DNA of 64,000 nt. Source: Erythrobacter aurantius (GTDB lineage Bacteria > Pseudomonadota > Alphaproteobacteria > Sphingomonadales > Sphingomonadaceae). The notes under the pieces are model-generated. The model did not search any database. It saw only the letters and a program-made list of their open reading frames with translations, and was not told the origin of the DNA. Location of the stretch: NCBI RefSeq assembly GCF_023823125.1, contig NZ_CP090949.1:992001-1056000 (forward strand), written 5' to 3'. Below are positions 52,192 through 60,728 of the stretch, one piece after another. Numbering within the stretch: the stretch's first letter is position 1; each line of letters begins with the position of its first letter. The position numbers and the translations under genes were made by a program.

Positions 52192-54498
52192 ATGAGGATC
52201 ACCGCGCACCTTGCGAAGAACTTCACCGTCTTCCTGATCAGCCTGTGCATTGCAGTCGGCTTTGCTCAGGCACCGGTGTCGCGTACTCTCGAAGACGGCC
52301 TTCGTGCGGCCACGGATAAGATTCTCACCCGTGAAGCCTCGGGTCAACTGCATATCGTCGAAGTCGATGCACAAAGCGTCGCTGCGGCCAAGAGCTGGCC
52401 TTGGACGCGGGATCATTACGCCCGGTTGATCCGGCAACTCGACGCGGCGGGTGCACGCTCGATTGTCTTCGATATCGCCTTTTCGTCGCCCTCATCGCCT
52501 GAAGGCGATGCGGCCTTTGCGCAGGCGATCGCCGAAATCGATACGCCGGTGATGCTGCCGACCTTCACCCAAGGGGCAACGGAGAATTCAAGACGCAGGC
52601 TGGATGACCTGCCGATCCCGATGTTCCGTGAAAACGTAAGCCTCGTATCGGCATCGGTCCTGCCCGATACCGACGCGCGCGTGCGCCGCATGGTGTTTGG
52701 CACTGTTACCGATGGATTGCCGCGCCCTTCGATGTCGGCCCAGATCGCCGGTGTTTCCGGCGCTGCTCACACCAGTTTCCCGATTGATTACAGCATCGAT
52801 CCGGCCTCGATCCCGCGCCACAGCTTTGCCGCTGTCGAGAATGGCGCCTTCGACAAGGCCAGCGTCGCCGGGCGCAACATCATTGTCGGCGCGACCGCGG
52901 TAGAGCTTGGCGACCGGTACGGCGTTCCGATCCACGGCGTTATCCCCGGCGTGACGATCCAGGCACTGGCAGCCGAGACGCTGCTCGCCGGAGCCCCTTT
53001 GGAATTTGGCTGGATTCCGCTCGTGCTGCTCGCCCTGCCGCTCGCCTACATGATGGCGCAGACGAGAAATTACGGGCAGGTCGGGCTGGCGCTTGCCGGT
53101 TCATTTGCCTTTATTATCGGCTTGCAGGCCTTTGCCTATCACGGCGGCAGGATCTTCGCGGATGGCGTTCCTGCGCTAGTCCTGCTGGCAGTGGTCGGGC
53201 TGTCGCAGGTGCTCCGCATCGCAAGAGTGCAGTTGCGCGAAAAGGCTTTGACCGACAGCGAAAGCGGCCTTCCCAACGCCCTCGCTTTCGCCAACGCGAG
53301 CCATGCCGATGGCCAATGGGTCGCCACCGCGTTCGTGAAGCAGTTCGATTCAATCCAGTCGGTGCTGGGCAAGGAAGAGATCGGCAGGTTCGTCCGGCGT
53401 CTGGCTGAGAGGATCCAGACCGTTACCGGGGTGCAGACCGTTTACCGCGCCGATACGCGCATGATCGCATGGGTGCACGAAGGTGAGCACGGGGCGCTGA
53501 TCGACCAGTTCACCCGCATCGAAAAGGCGCTTCTGAAGCCGCTCGAAATCGCCGGTCGGCGGGTCGATGTCGGCGTGTGTTTCGGGATCGCTTCGGAAAA
53601 CAACCTTGCCGCAGCTTCGCGCGCGGCTAGCGAAGCGCAAAGCCAAGGCAAGCTGTGGCATGCCCACGAAGATGCCGAAGCGGCGATGGTTGAGCAGCGC
53701 GTTTCGCTGATGGGCGAGCTAGACGATGCGATCGAGGCCGGCCACATCTCGGTTGTCTACCAGCCCAAGCTGCGGCTCTCGACGGACCGGGTAGAAAGCG
53801 TCGAGGCGCTAGTGCGCTGGCATCACCCGGAGCGTGGCTTCCTTCGCCCCGATCACTTCATTCCGCTGGCCGAAGAATCCAACCGGATCGAGCCGCTGAC
53901 CCTCTATGTCCTGCGCAAGACTATCGAAGATCTGCGCGACTGGTGCGAAAAGGGCGCGATCATTTCGGCGGCGGTCAATATCTCGGCCAAGCTGATCAGT
54001 TCGGATTCCTTCATGAGCGCGGCTGAACGGATCGTCCGCGCCACCGGAGTGCCGCGCGACCGCCTGATCTTCGAGGTGACGGAATCCGCCACCATGAGCG
54101 ATCCCGAGACTGCCGTGCGCAACCTTGAGCGTTTCCGGGAACTGGGAATCGCCATTTCGATGGATGACTATGGTACCGGCCAATCCACGCTCAGTTACCT
54201 GCAATTGCTGCCGCTGACCGAGCTCAAGATCGACCGCGCCTTTGTCGAACACGCCCACGTCGAACGCAGCGACGCTTTGCTGGTGCGCTCTACGATCCAG
54301 CTGGCGCATTCGCTGGGCCTCAGGGTCGTGGGCGAAGGTGTCGAAGTCGCCGAATGTCTCGACTTCCTGCGCGAAGCCGGGTGTGATTACGTCCAGGGCT
54401 ATTTCGTTTCCAAGCCGATCAGCGCTGAAGAGTTGTTCCCGCTGCTGACCATTGCGGACGAGGCGCAAACCCCGCGCGAGGCGGAGCAGGCCTCCTAA
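52192..54498 (+). CDS. CHASE2-domain, degenerate GGDEF, EAL c-di-GMP phosphodiesterase
   Basis: 768 residues. An N-terminal membrane helix leads to a periplasmic CHASE2 domain (VEVDAQSVAAAKSWPWTRDHYARLI; SIVFDIAFSS), then about three helices, a GGDEF-like region and an EAL domain. The GGDEF part has lost its signature (LTDSESGLPNALAF, then RMIAWV), so it should not make c-di-GMP. The EAL domain is intact: E538-A-L, VNIS, FEVTES, D658-D-Y-G-T-G, LKIDRAF, EGVE and VQGYF. It should hydrolyse c-di-GMP to pGpG. It follows the FecR gene by 21 bp and precedes the Slam-like gene, so it probably couples an envelope cue to export or display of the surface protein. Confidence 0.9.
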   Translation: MRITAHLAKNFTVFLISLCIAVGFAQAPVSRTLEDGLRAATDKILTREASGQLHIVEVDAQSVAAAKSWPWTRDHYARLIRQLDAAGARSIVFDIAFSSPSSPEGDAAFAQAIAEIDTPVMLPTFTQGATENSRRRLDDLPIPMFRENVSLVSASVLPDTDARVRRMVFGTVTDGLPRPSMSAQIAGVSGAAHTSFPIDYSIDPASIPRHSFAAVENGAFDKASVAGRNIIVGATAVELGDRYGVPIHGVIPGVTIQALAAETLLAGAPLEFGWIPLVLLALPLAYMMAQTRNYGQVGLALAGSFAFIIGLQAFAYHGGRIFADGVPALVLLAVVGLSQVLRIARVQLREKALTDSESGLPNALAFANASHADGQWVATAFVKQFDSIQSVLGKEEIGRFVRRLAERIQTVTGVQTVYRADTRMIAWVHEGEHGALIDQFTRIEKALLKPLEIAGRRVDVGVCFGIASENNLAAASRAASEAQSQGKLWHAHEDAEAAMVEQRVSLMGELDDAIEAGHISVVYQPKLRLSTDRVESVEALVRWHHPERGFLRPDHFIPLAEESNRIEPLTLYVLRKTIEDLRDWCEKGAIISAAVNISAKLISSDSFMSAAERIVRATGVPRDRLIFEVTESATMSDPETAVRNLERFRELGIAISMDDYGTGQSTLSYLQLLPLTELKIDRAFVEHAHVERSDALLVRSTIQLAHSLGLRVVGEGVEVAECLDFLREAGCDYVQGYFVSKPISAEELFPLLTIADEAQTPREAEQAS

Positions 54499-54504
54499 CA
54501 GCCA

Positions 54505-54522
54505 TTGTCATTACGATAACGA
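54505..54522. promoter_or_regulatory. Site TTGTCAT-N4-ATAACGA upstream of the Slam-like gene
   Basis: A near-palindrome (TTGTCAT-TACG-ATAACGA) 78 bp upstream of the gene at 54601. It shares its left arm and spacing with the perfect palindrome at 60639-60656, 6.1 kb away. Likely a common regulator site within the cluster. Confidence 0.5.
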
Positions 54523-54600
54523 GGCTTGTCAGCGGACATTTGCCCGCCGCTACAGCATCTTCTTGCCTGCGATCGAACCAGGATCAGGGGCAAGCAGACG

Positions 54601-55920
54601 ATGAATCGACTTACTCGCGTAGCATCACGGGCGACACTTCTGGGTGTGGCCTCGATGGTTGCGTTGAACGCTGGCACTGCGTTGGCGCAGGCGGCGCCCG
54701 GACAGCCCTTGTCACCGGAAGCGGCCGAGCAGGCCTATCAGGCGCTCGAAGCACAAGTGCAGCAGCGAGCCGGCGATCCCGCGTTCGACTACCAACTTGG
54801 TATCGCGGCGCTTGATGCCGGGCGGTACGGGGATGCCATCATTGCGCTTCAGCGGGTGCTTGCGGTTCAGCCGAATAATGCTGCCGCACGGGCGGAACTT
54901 GCGCGCGCCTACACGCTCGCCGGGGATATCGACACGGCGCGCGATCAATTCGCGACGGTGGTGGATGATCCCAGCCTGCCCGATCCGGTGCGCCAGCGGT
55001 TTACCGGTTTCGTCCGGCAATTCGATCGCCAGATTTCAGGTGGTGGTTCGGACGTCAGCGGCTTTGTCGATGCCCGTGTGGGGCACGACAGCAACATCAA
55101 CACCGCGACCGAGCTCGACACCATCGTCATCCCGCTGTTCAGCTTTCTCGGGCCAGGCCAGCTTGGTGCGGGCGCAGTGGCGCAGGATGACGAGTTTTAC
55201 GAAATTACGGCAGGCGTTTCCGGCGTAACCGCGATCGGGCGACAGGATCGTCTGTTCGCATCGGCGTTGGGAAATTGGCGCGACAATTTCAACAATGCCA
55301 CCTTTGATCAGGCCGCGCTTACCGGAACCGCGGGCTATGCGCACACTTTTGCCAATAATGACGTGATCTCGATCTCCGGCCAGGTGCAGCAGTTCTGGCT
55401 AGAAGACGACAGCTTTCGCACCTCATTCGGGGCGATTGCTCAATACACCAAGCCGCTCGCAGGCGGCAAAGCACTGAACTTGTCGGCGCAGTGGAACCGG
55501 CTCAACTTCGACAATGACCCGCTGCGCGATGCGGACCGCTATGCGGTCGGTGCAGGGTTTGTCGGGCGCAATTTCGCGGCCAACATCACCGGCGGCAAGG
55601 AAGAGACGCTGCGACAGGCTGGCGATGCGCAAAGCTTCAGCTTCGTCACCGCCAATATGGGGGCCGAGCTGCCGGTGGCAGAGCGCGTCGCGGTGGTTGG
55701 CGGGATCGCCTTTGATCTGCGCCGCCATGACGAAGCCGATCCGTTGTTCCTGACCGAGCGCGAGGATGAAAGGTTGGACCTGCGGGCAGGCCTGAAGATT
55801 GCCGTATTGGATCAGGTCTTTCTCCAGCCAAGCGCGAGCTACACCCGCAACTGGAGCAACATCCCCCTTTTCGACTTTGAGCGCTGGACCGTGTCAGTCG
55901 GCGCGCGCCTTGAATTCTGA
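54601..55920 (+). CDS. Slam-like outer-membrane protein: TPR plus beta-barrel (DUF560-like)
   Basis: 439 residues from ATG 54601, with a signal peptide ending near TALAQ. Two or three TPR units follow (AFDYQLGIAALDAGRYGDAIIALQRVL; ARAELARAYTLAGDIDTARDQF). From about residue 145 the sequence is amphipathic beta, beginning with VSGFVDARVGHDSNINTATE; the G-x-D-S-N-x-N motif is the hallmark of Slam/DUF560 barrels. It ends RWTVSVGARLEF, suited to BAM. Slams move lipoproteins or soluble barrel proteins through the outer membrane. Its gene is 21 bp before the 1547-residue protein, the natural candidate substrate. This is domain-level inference. Confidence 0.85.
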   Translation: MNRLTRVASRATLLGVASMVALNAGTALAQAAPGQPLSPEAAEQAYQALEAQVQQRAGDPAFDYQLGIAALDAGRYGDAIIALQRVLAVQPNNAAARAELARAYTLAGDIDTARDQFATVVDDPSLPDPVRQRFTGFVRQFDRQISGGGSDVSGFVDARVGHDSNINTATELDTIVIPLFSFLGPGQLGAGAVAQDDEFYEITAGVSGVTAIGRQDRLFASALGNWRDNFNNATFDQAALTGTAGYAHTFANNDVISISGQVQQFWLEDDSFRTSFGAIAQYTKPLAGGKALNLSAQWNRLNFDNDPLRDADRYAVGAGFVGRNFAANITGGKEETLRQAGDAQSFSFVTANMGAELPVAERVAVVGGIAFDLRRHDEADPLFLTEREDERLDLRAGLKIAVLDQVFLQPSASYTRNWSNIPLFDFERWTVSVGARLEF

Positions 55921-55941
55921 TCGCCTGCTGGAGGTTTTGTC

Positions 55942-58900
55942 ATGACTGCCATCTCGAAGACTTCTTCGCGCGCCGCGCGCCTGCTCTTGATCGGTTGCTC
56001 AAGCCTTGCGCTGAGCGTTCCCTCGCTAGCGAATGAGGTGATTTTCAGTTCCAGCCCGACACCGGTGCAATTGGGCCAGCGCACCAGCCAGAGCAGCGGC
56101 GTGACACAGATTGCGCTGACAGGCGGAGGGACGGTCTCGATCGTCGATGCGGCCGAGTACACGATCAACCCCGACGGCTCGATCGATCTCTATAGTGGTT
56201 CGATTACGGTCTCCGGCTGCGACAGCTGTGATATCGTGGTGCGGATGCCTGAAGGGCTTGAAGCTCAGGTCGCCGGTGAAGGTTCTTCTGCGAGCTTTAG
56301 CGTTGCCGCCAATGGTGAAGCCACCGGTCATACGCTGGGCGGAGAAGTTCGTGTTGGCCAGGCTGGGCGCGGGATGCGCAAGTTCCGCGAAGGCATGATG
56401 TGGAGCGCGGAGCCGGGCCGCGCTCCGCGGCGTTCCGTTGCCAATGCCGCAGTGGCTCAACCTGAGCCCGGCAAGCCCGCGGATCCTGAACCGCCGCAGG
56501 TGGCAGCCATCGGAGGTGATGCTGGCCCGGTTGCGGCGGCGCTTAACGGAATACCGGTGACGCTGGGTGACGGCCTTGCAGCAGCGGGCGCTTCGAGCGA
56601 CATCATCGAAGCAGGGCGCCGGGTGGAGGCCGCTGCCGCCAACCCTTCAATCGAGACTTTCCCAAGCGGCGACTTCGCTTTGCTGATTGCTGCCGCAGCA
56701 CAGCTCGAAGGGGCGTACGGCGGACGCCCGTTCAATGCGGCGCAGGCCGATGTCATCCGGACGTATCTGCGGTTTCTGGCAAGCGGGGGAGCGCAGGCCG
56801 ATTTTCTTGCTGCGTACAGCGGCTTCGTCCTCGATTATCTCGACCTGATCCGTGCTGGCGGTGTGCCAAGCGGATTTGCGAGCGGCGTTGCCAGTGCCGC
56901 TGATATCGACGCCTATTTCGCCTTTATCGGGCGTACCGGTGCGATTGCGGATCTGGCCGCGCGTGATCGCGCACTGGCCGATGCTTACCTCGCCTTTATC
57001 GCCAGCGGCGGCAATCGTGATCTGTTCGCGGCTTCCTTCACTGACCTGACGGCGGCGTATTTCGCGTTCCTGCGCGCCGGCGGTGTGCCAACCGATTTTA
57101 CCGGGGCGAGTCAGGCAGCGCTGGCCCAATCCATCGCCTTCCTGCGTCAGAGCGGGCTTGACCAGCAGCTTAGCGCGGCCGACCGGGCATTGATCACTGC
57201 TTTCCTTGAAAATGGCGGGATCGCCTTTGCTTCGCAGTTCCAGACTGCGCTTGATGCCTATTTTGACTATCTCGCCAGCGGGCGTCTGCCGAGCGACTAT
57301 GACGCGCTCGATCAGGCGACCCTGCGTGCCTATCTCGAAACGCTGGCGAACACCGGCCTGCTCGATGCGGTTCTGGCCGATCAGGCGGCGTTCTATTCCG
57401 AATATCTCGCCTTTCTGCGCGCGGGCGGTGATGTCGATGCCTTTGCCGGACTGCCCGCGAACATTTTCGCCGGATATGCCGTGCAGCTTGATGCGTATTT
57501 TGCCTTCCTTGCAGCGGGCAATCTGCCCTCGCAATTCACCGCTGCCGATATTGCGCAGCTGCAGTCCTTCATTCTGCAATTGCAGGCTGCCGGTGCGCTC
57601 GACCGGTTCCTTGGGGCCAATCAGGCAGCGTTCTTCGCCAGCTTCGGCCAGTTCGTCGCCGATGGTGGCGCGTTCGACAATTTTGCCGGGCTGAACGCCA
57701 ATATCTTTGCCGGATATGCTCTGGACCTTCAGGCCTATTTCGAATTCCTGTCGAACGGCGGCATTCCTTCGGGCTACACTGTCCTCTCGCAGGAAACGAT
57801 CGCGGCATACATCGCGGCGCTTGAAGCGGCCGGGGCGACCGACCGCTTCCTGCTCGACCTGACCGACTTTTATCAGGCCTATTTCCAGTTCGTGCTGGGT
57901 GGCGGCAATCCGGACAATTTCGCTGGTTTGCCCGTTCCGCCGGACTTCCCGGCCTTTGCCGAAGCGCTCAATGCCTATGCCGCGTTCCTCGCCGCAAACG
58001 GCCTGCCGTCAGATTATTCCGACGAGGATATCGCAAGGCTGCAGGAGTTCTTTGCCGCGGTATTGCAATCGGGACAGGTCAACAGCCTGCTCGGCGCGAA
58101 TGGCGATCTGCTGACGGCCTATTTCGCATTTCTCGAAGCAGGTGGACAGATTGACGCGTTTGCCGGTCTGCCGATTTACCTTGATTACGTCGCGGCGTTG
58201 AACGCCTACGCGGCCTTCCTTTCGGGTGGTGGCTTGCCCAGCGATTATGCTGCGCTCGATCTGTCGATCCTGCGGGCGTATCTGGATGCACTGGCCGCGC
58301 TGCCCGGCGGGTTGGCCGGGTTCGATGCTCTTGCCGACAACGCCGCCTTGGTCTCCGCCTATTTCGCTTTTGTCAGTGCTGGCGGCGATATCGACGGGTT
58401 CACCGGCCTGCCGATCTATGCCGACTACATCGCGGCATTGAACGCATACTTCGAATTCCTCGCCAATGGGGGATTGCCGAGCGAGTACACTGCGCTCGAT
58501 CTTGCCATCCTCGAAGCCTACCTGGCAGCGCTCGCCGCGCTTCAGGGCGGGTTGGCCGGGTTTGCCGATCTCAACAACTTCTTCCTCGATTATTACGAAT
58601 TCCTGCTTGGCGGCGGCGATCCAGACCAGTTCGCCGGATTGCCGGGCAACGGCGGTGGCGGCAATGGCGGGAACCCTGATGTTCCCCCGCAGCTTGCGGG
58701 ATATTCGGGAGGCTTTGACGCGGTTGAGCCGCTGATCGGCTTTGTTCTCGGAGGTGGCTTCAACGGTGGGCTGCTCAGCGGCGGAGAAGGACTTGGCTTC
58801 AAAGCTGGGAACCTTGTGCTGGACGAGAATGGCGGACTGCAATCCTATGTTCGCTTGCCTTCGACGGGAGGAACGCGGACCAAGGGCTCTACCGAGGTGG

Positions 58901-60585
58901 TGGATATATTTGGCAATGCCGATGCCTTGATCGGGCGGTGGACTAACGGGACCATTTCCATCCCCAACACTTTCACCTTCAACGAGAATCAGGGGCTCCA
59001 CTACGTCCTCACCCGCCCGGTGCAGCCCGACTTTGCATTGCCCGCGAATGGCCGGATCGACTATTATCAGATCGCCGCAACCCGTCCGACCATAGCCGAC
59101 GGCTCGGTTGCGCCCGGTGTCTTTGACGCGCAAATGGCGATCCTGCTGGGGACAGAGGCAAAGCTTGCGCTCGAAGGCACAATCACCATGCCGACCGGGG
59201 CTGATCCGTATGTGTTCAGCTTTTCGACTGCGGGGGGGATCGAAGATCCGTCACAATCGACCAACATCATCGGTTTTACGACCCTTGGCACCTTCAGCGC
59301 ATTTGTTGCCGCAACCGATAATGGCGGCACTTGCAGCAGCATCGACACCTGCGGCCTCAGCCTGACTGCGGGCTTTGCCGGTGACGTCAACACCGTAGGC
59401 CTGACCTACCGGGCTGTCCGCGAGGGTTTCGGGCAAAATCTTGCTGGCGCAGCGATCTTCAAGTCGGGGCCAGAGCGGACGTTCAACGGCAACGCGCCTG
59501 ACGTCACTCTTGCCAACCAGTCGATTGCCTTTGCCAACAAGCTAATCGGTGATGATGTCCACACTCTCAGCAGTGTCACCTACAACAGCGATGGAATCCC
59601 GATCGGCTATGTCGCCAATATTGACCCGAACGAGGCACTGACCAGCGGGGACATGACGCTTGCGGATACTGGGACTGCGGGCAACGGCACACTGGCGTGG
59701 ACGCGCTGGACGGACGGGACTCCAGGCGGATTCTGGTACAACGTTCCGCTCGAGTCAGTCGGTCCGAATGGTGGCTACCATGTGATTGCAGGGGCTCCTT
59801 TGACAAACCTGCCGACCGAAGGTGCGGTGTTCTATGATCTGATCGGCTTCACGATGCCGACACGGCATGACGAAAGCACCTCAACAGGGTCGGTCGCTGG
59901 CCGGGCTGCGGTGGTATTCGGCAGCAATCCCGTGGTCGCACTGGATCTCGAGATCACCAGTGGAGCGGACGTGTTCGATCTGTTCACCACTGGTCGCCTG
60001 ACCGATCCAACCCAAAGTACGCTGGCGATCAACCCTGTAGATGGGATGTTCCACACACTTGGTCGCGTCGGAAACTTCAACGGCAGCACCAATGCGGTGT
60101 TTGTGGAAACGACCTCCAGCTTCTGCGCATCGACCTGCTCAGGCTTTGTGGAGGGCTTCCTGGCCGGTGACGGAGCCAGCCACATGGGCCTGTCCTATTC
60201 GATCCGGGGCAACCGGATCCCCAATACCTTCATCGATGGCACGGCAGCTTTCGCTGCTAATGTCACGGCTACGCAGGGCGCCGGAAACTCCGGATCGACT
60301 TCGGCAAGTGGCGGACAAACGCTGGCAGGAATCACTCCTTCGATTGCTCCCATTGCTGGTGCTGACTGGAGCCGCTGGATGGGCGGACCAGGTGCAGGCC
60401 CGCAAGGAATCGGCAACTCTAGTGCGAACATCACCTTCGACCCGGTCGCCGAGCTGCGTCAAACCGTTGCCGGAACGGATGATCGTCCAGCAACTGCAGC
60501 TCAGCGTGATTGGGCTATCGATCAGGCAGAACGAATCATGGGCGGCATGATCACATTTGGCAGAGGAACCCCGGTCGAGCGGTGA
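55942..60585 (+). CDS. Giant exported repeat protein, candidate Slam substrate
   Basis: 1547 residues, with a signal peptide (RLLLIGCSSLALSVPSLA; a LIGC sequence could be a lipobox, but its hydrophobic part would be very short). A FecR-like start with a Cys pair (GCDSCD) leads to about 25 motifs of [AF]-Y-F-x-[FY]-[LIV]-x-x-G-G between residues ~272 and ~900, the last 18 arranged as six triplets of ~77 residues. After a Gly linker come two similar barrel-like domains (~990-1520), each with a close Cys pair (CSSIDTCGL; CASTCSGF) and a G-F-x-x-G-D-x-x-x-x-G-L-x-Y ending in D/A-G-x-A-x-F, reminiscent of TbpB-type barrels. Function unknown; adhesin or ligand-binding surface protein is the best guess. 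Confidence 0.82.
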   Translation: MTAISKTSSRAARLLLIGCSSLALSVPSLANEVIFSSSPTPVQLGQRTSQSSGVTQIALTGGGTVSIVDAAEYTINPDGSIDLYSGSITVSGCDSCDIVVRMPEGLEAQVAGEGSSASFSVAANGEATGHTLGGEVRVGQAGRGMRKFREGMMWSAEPGRAPRRSVANAAVAQPEPGKPADPEPPQVAAIGGDAGPVAAALNGIPVTLGDGLAAAGASSDIIEAGRRVEAAAANPSIETFPSGDFALLIAAAAQLEGAYGGRPFNAAQADVIRTYLRFLASGGAQADFLAAYSGFVLDYLDLIRAGGVPSGFASGVASAADIDAYFAFIGRTGAIADLAARDRALADAYLAFIASGGNRDLFAASFTDLTAAYFAFLRAGGVPTDFTGASQAALAQSIAFLRQSGLDQQLSAADRALITAFLENGGIAFASQFQTALDAYFDYLASGRLPSDYDALDQATLRAYLETLANTGLLDAVLADQAAFYSEYLAFLRAGGDVDAFAGLPANIFAGYAVQLDAYFAFLAAGNLPSQFTAADIAQLQSFILQLQAAGALDRFLGANQAAFFASFGQFVADGGAFDNFAGLNANIFAGYALDLQAYFEFLSNGGIPSGYTVLSQETIAAYIAALEAAGATDRFLLDLTDFYQAYFQFVLGGGNPDNFAGLPVPPDFPAFAEALNAYAAFLAANGLPSDYSDEDIARLQEFFAAVLQSGQVNSLLGANGDLLTAYFAFLEAGGQIDAFAGLPIYLDYVAALNAYAAFLSGGGLPSDYAALDLSILRAYLDALAALPGGLAGFDALADNAALVSAYFAFVSAGGDIDGFTGLPIYADYIAALNAYFEFLANGGLPSEYTALDLAILEAYLAALAALQGGLAGFADLNNFFLDYYEFLLGGGDPDQFAGLPGNGGGGNGGNPDVPPQLAGYSGGFDAVEPLIGFVLGGGFNGGLLSGGEGLGFKAGNLVLDENGGLQSYVRLPSTGGTRTKGSTEVVDIFGNADALIGRWTNGTISIPNTFTFNENQGLHYVLTRPVQPDFALPANGRIDYYQIAATRPTIADGSVAPGVFDAQMAILLGTEAKLALEGTITMPTGADPYVFSFSTAGGIEDPSQSTNIIGFTTLGTFSAFVAATDNGGTCSSIDTCGLSLTAGFAGDVNTVGLTYRAVREGFGQNLAGAAIFKSGPERTFNGNAPDVTLANQSIAFANKLIGDDVHTLSSVTYNSDGIPIGYVANIDPNEALTSGDMTLADTGTAGNGTLAWTRWTDGTPGGFWYNVPLESVGPNGGYHVIAGAPLTNLPTEGAVFYDLIGFTMPTRHDESTSTGSVAGRAAVVFGSNPVVALDLEITSGADVFDLFTTGRLTDPTQSTLAINPVDGMFHTLGRVGNFNGSTNAVFVETTSSFCASTCSGFVEGFLAGDGASHMGLSYSIRGNRIPNTFIDGTAAFAANVTATQGAGNSGSTSASGGQTLAGITPSIAPIAGADWSRWMGGPGAGPQGIGNSSANITFDPVAELRQTVAGTDDRPATAAQRDWAIDQAERIMGGMITFGRGTPVER
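56758..58640 (+). repeat. Coding repeat array of ~20-residue helical motifs
   Basis: About 25 degenerate motifs, most clearly AYFAFLxAGGxPSDYxALD, AYLxALAAxGxLxRFLxxN and AYFxFLxxGGDxDxFAGLP. The last 18 follow this three-part order six times (from about 57256). Seen directly in the translation. Confidence 0.85.
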
Positions 60586-60596
60586 GCCACTGGGCC

Positions 60597-60618
60597 TGGC
60601 GGCCTTAACTTGCCGCCA
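60597..60618 (+). terminator. Hairpin after the giant gene
   Basis: Perfect 7-bp stem TGGCGGC / GCCGCCA with loop CTTAACTT, 12 bp after the stop codon. It is not followed by a T-run, so termination may be weak or Rho-dependent. Confidence 0.4.
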
Positions 60619-60638
60619 GAACGCATTTCTAACAGGCT

Positions 60639-60668
60639 TTGTCATCTCCATGACAATAGGTGTATATG
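60639..60668 (+). promoter_or_regulatory. Palindrome TTGTCAT-CTCC-ATGACAA and promoter of the CsgG-like gene
   Basis: Perfect 7-bp inverted repeat at 60639-60656. Its left arm doubles as a -35 (TTGTCA, 60639-60644), with TATATG (60663-60668) as -10 after 18 bp. A dimer bound here would overlap the polymerase, favouring repression, although the same arm also occurs before the Slam-like gene. Confidence 0.6.
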
Positions 60669-60728
60669 GTAAAGACCCGTATGCAGGGTCAATCTCTGGG
60701 TCGTTGTCACGCACTGGGGAGTATACTG

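Noticed and set aside
55942..56060. Giant protein as a confirmed lipoprotein
   Set aside because: LIGC at residues 16-19 fits a lipobox, but only four hydrophobic residues precede it; an ordinary signal peptide cut near SLA-NE is at least as likely.
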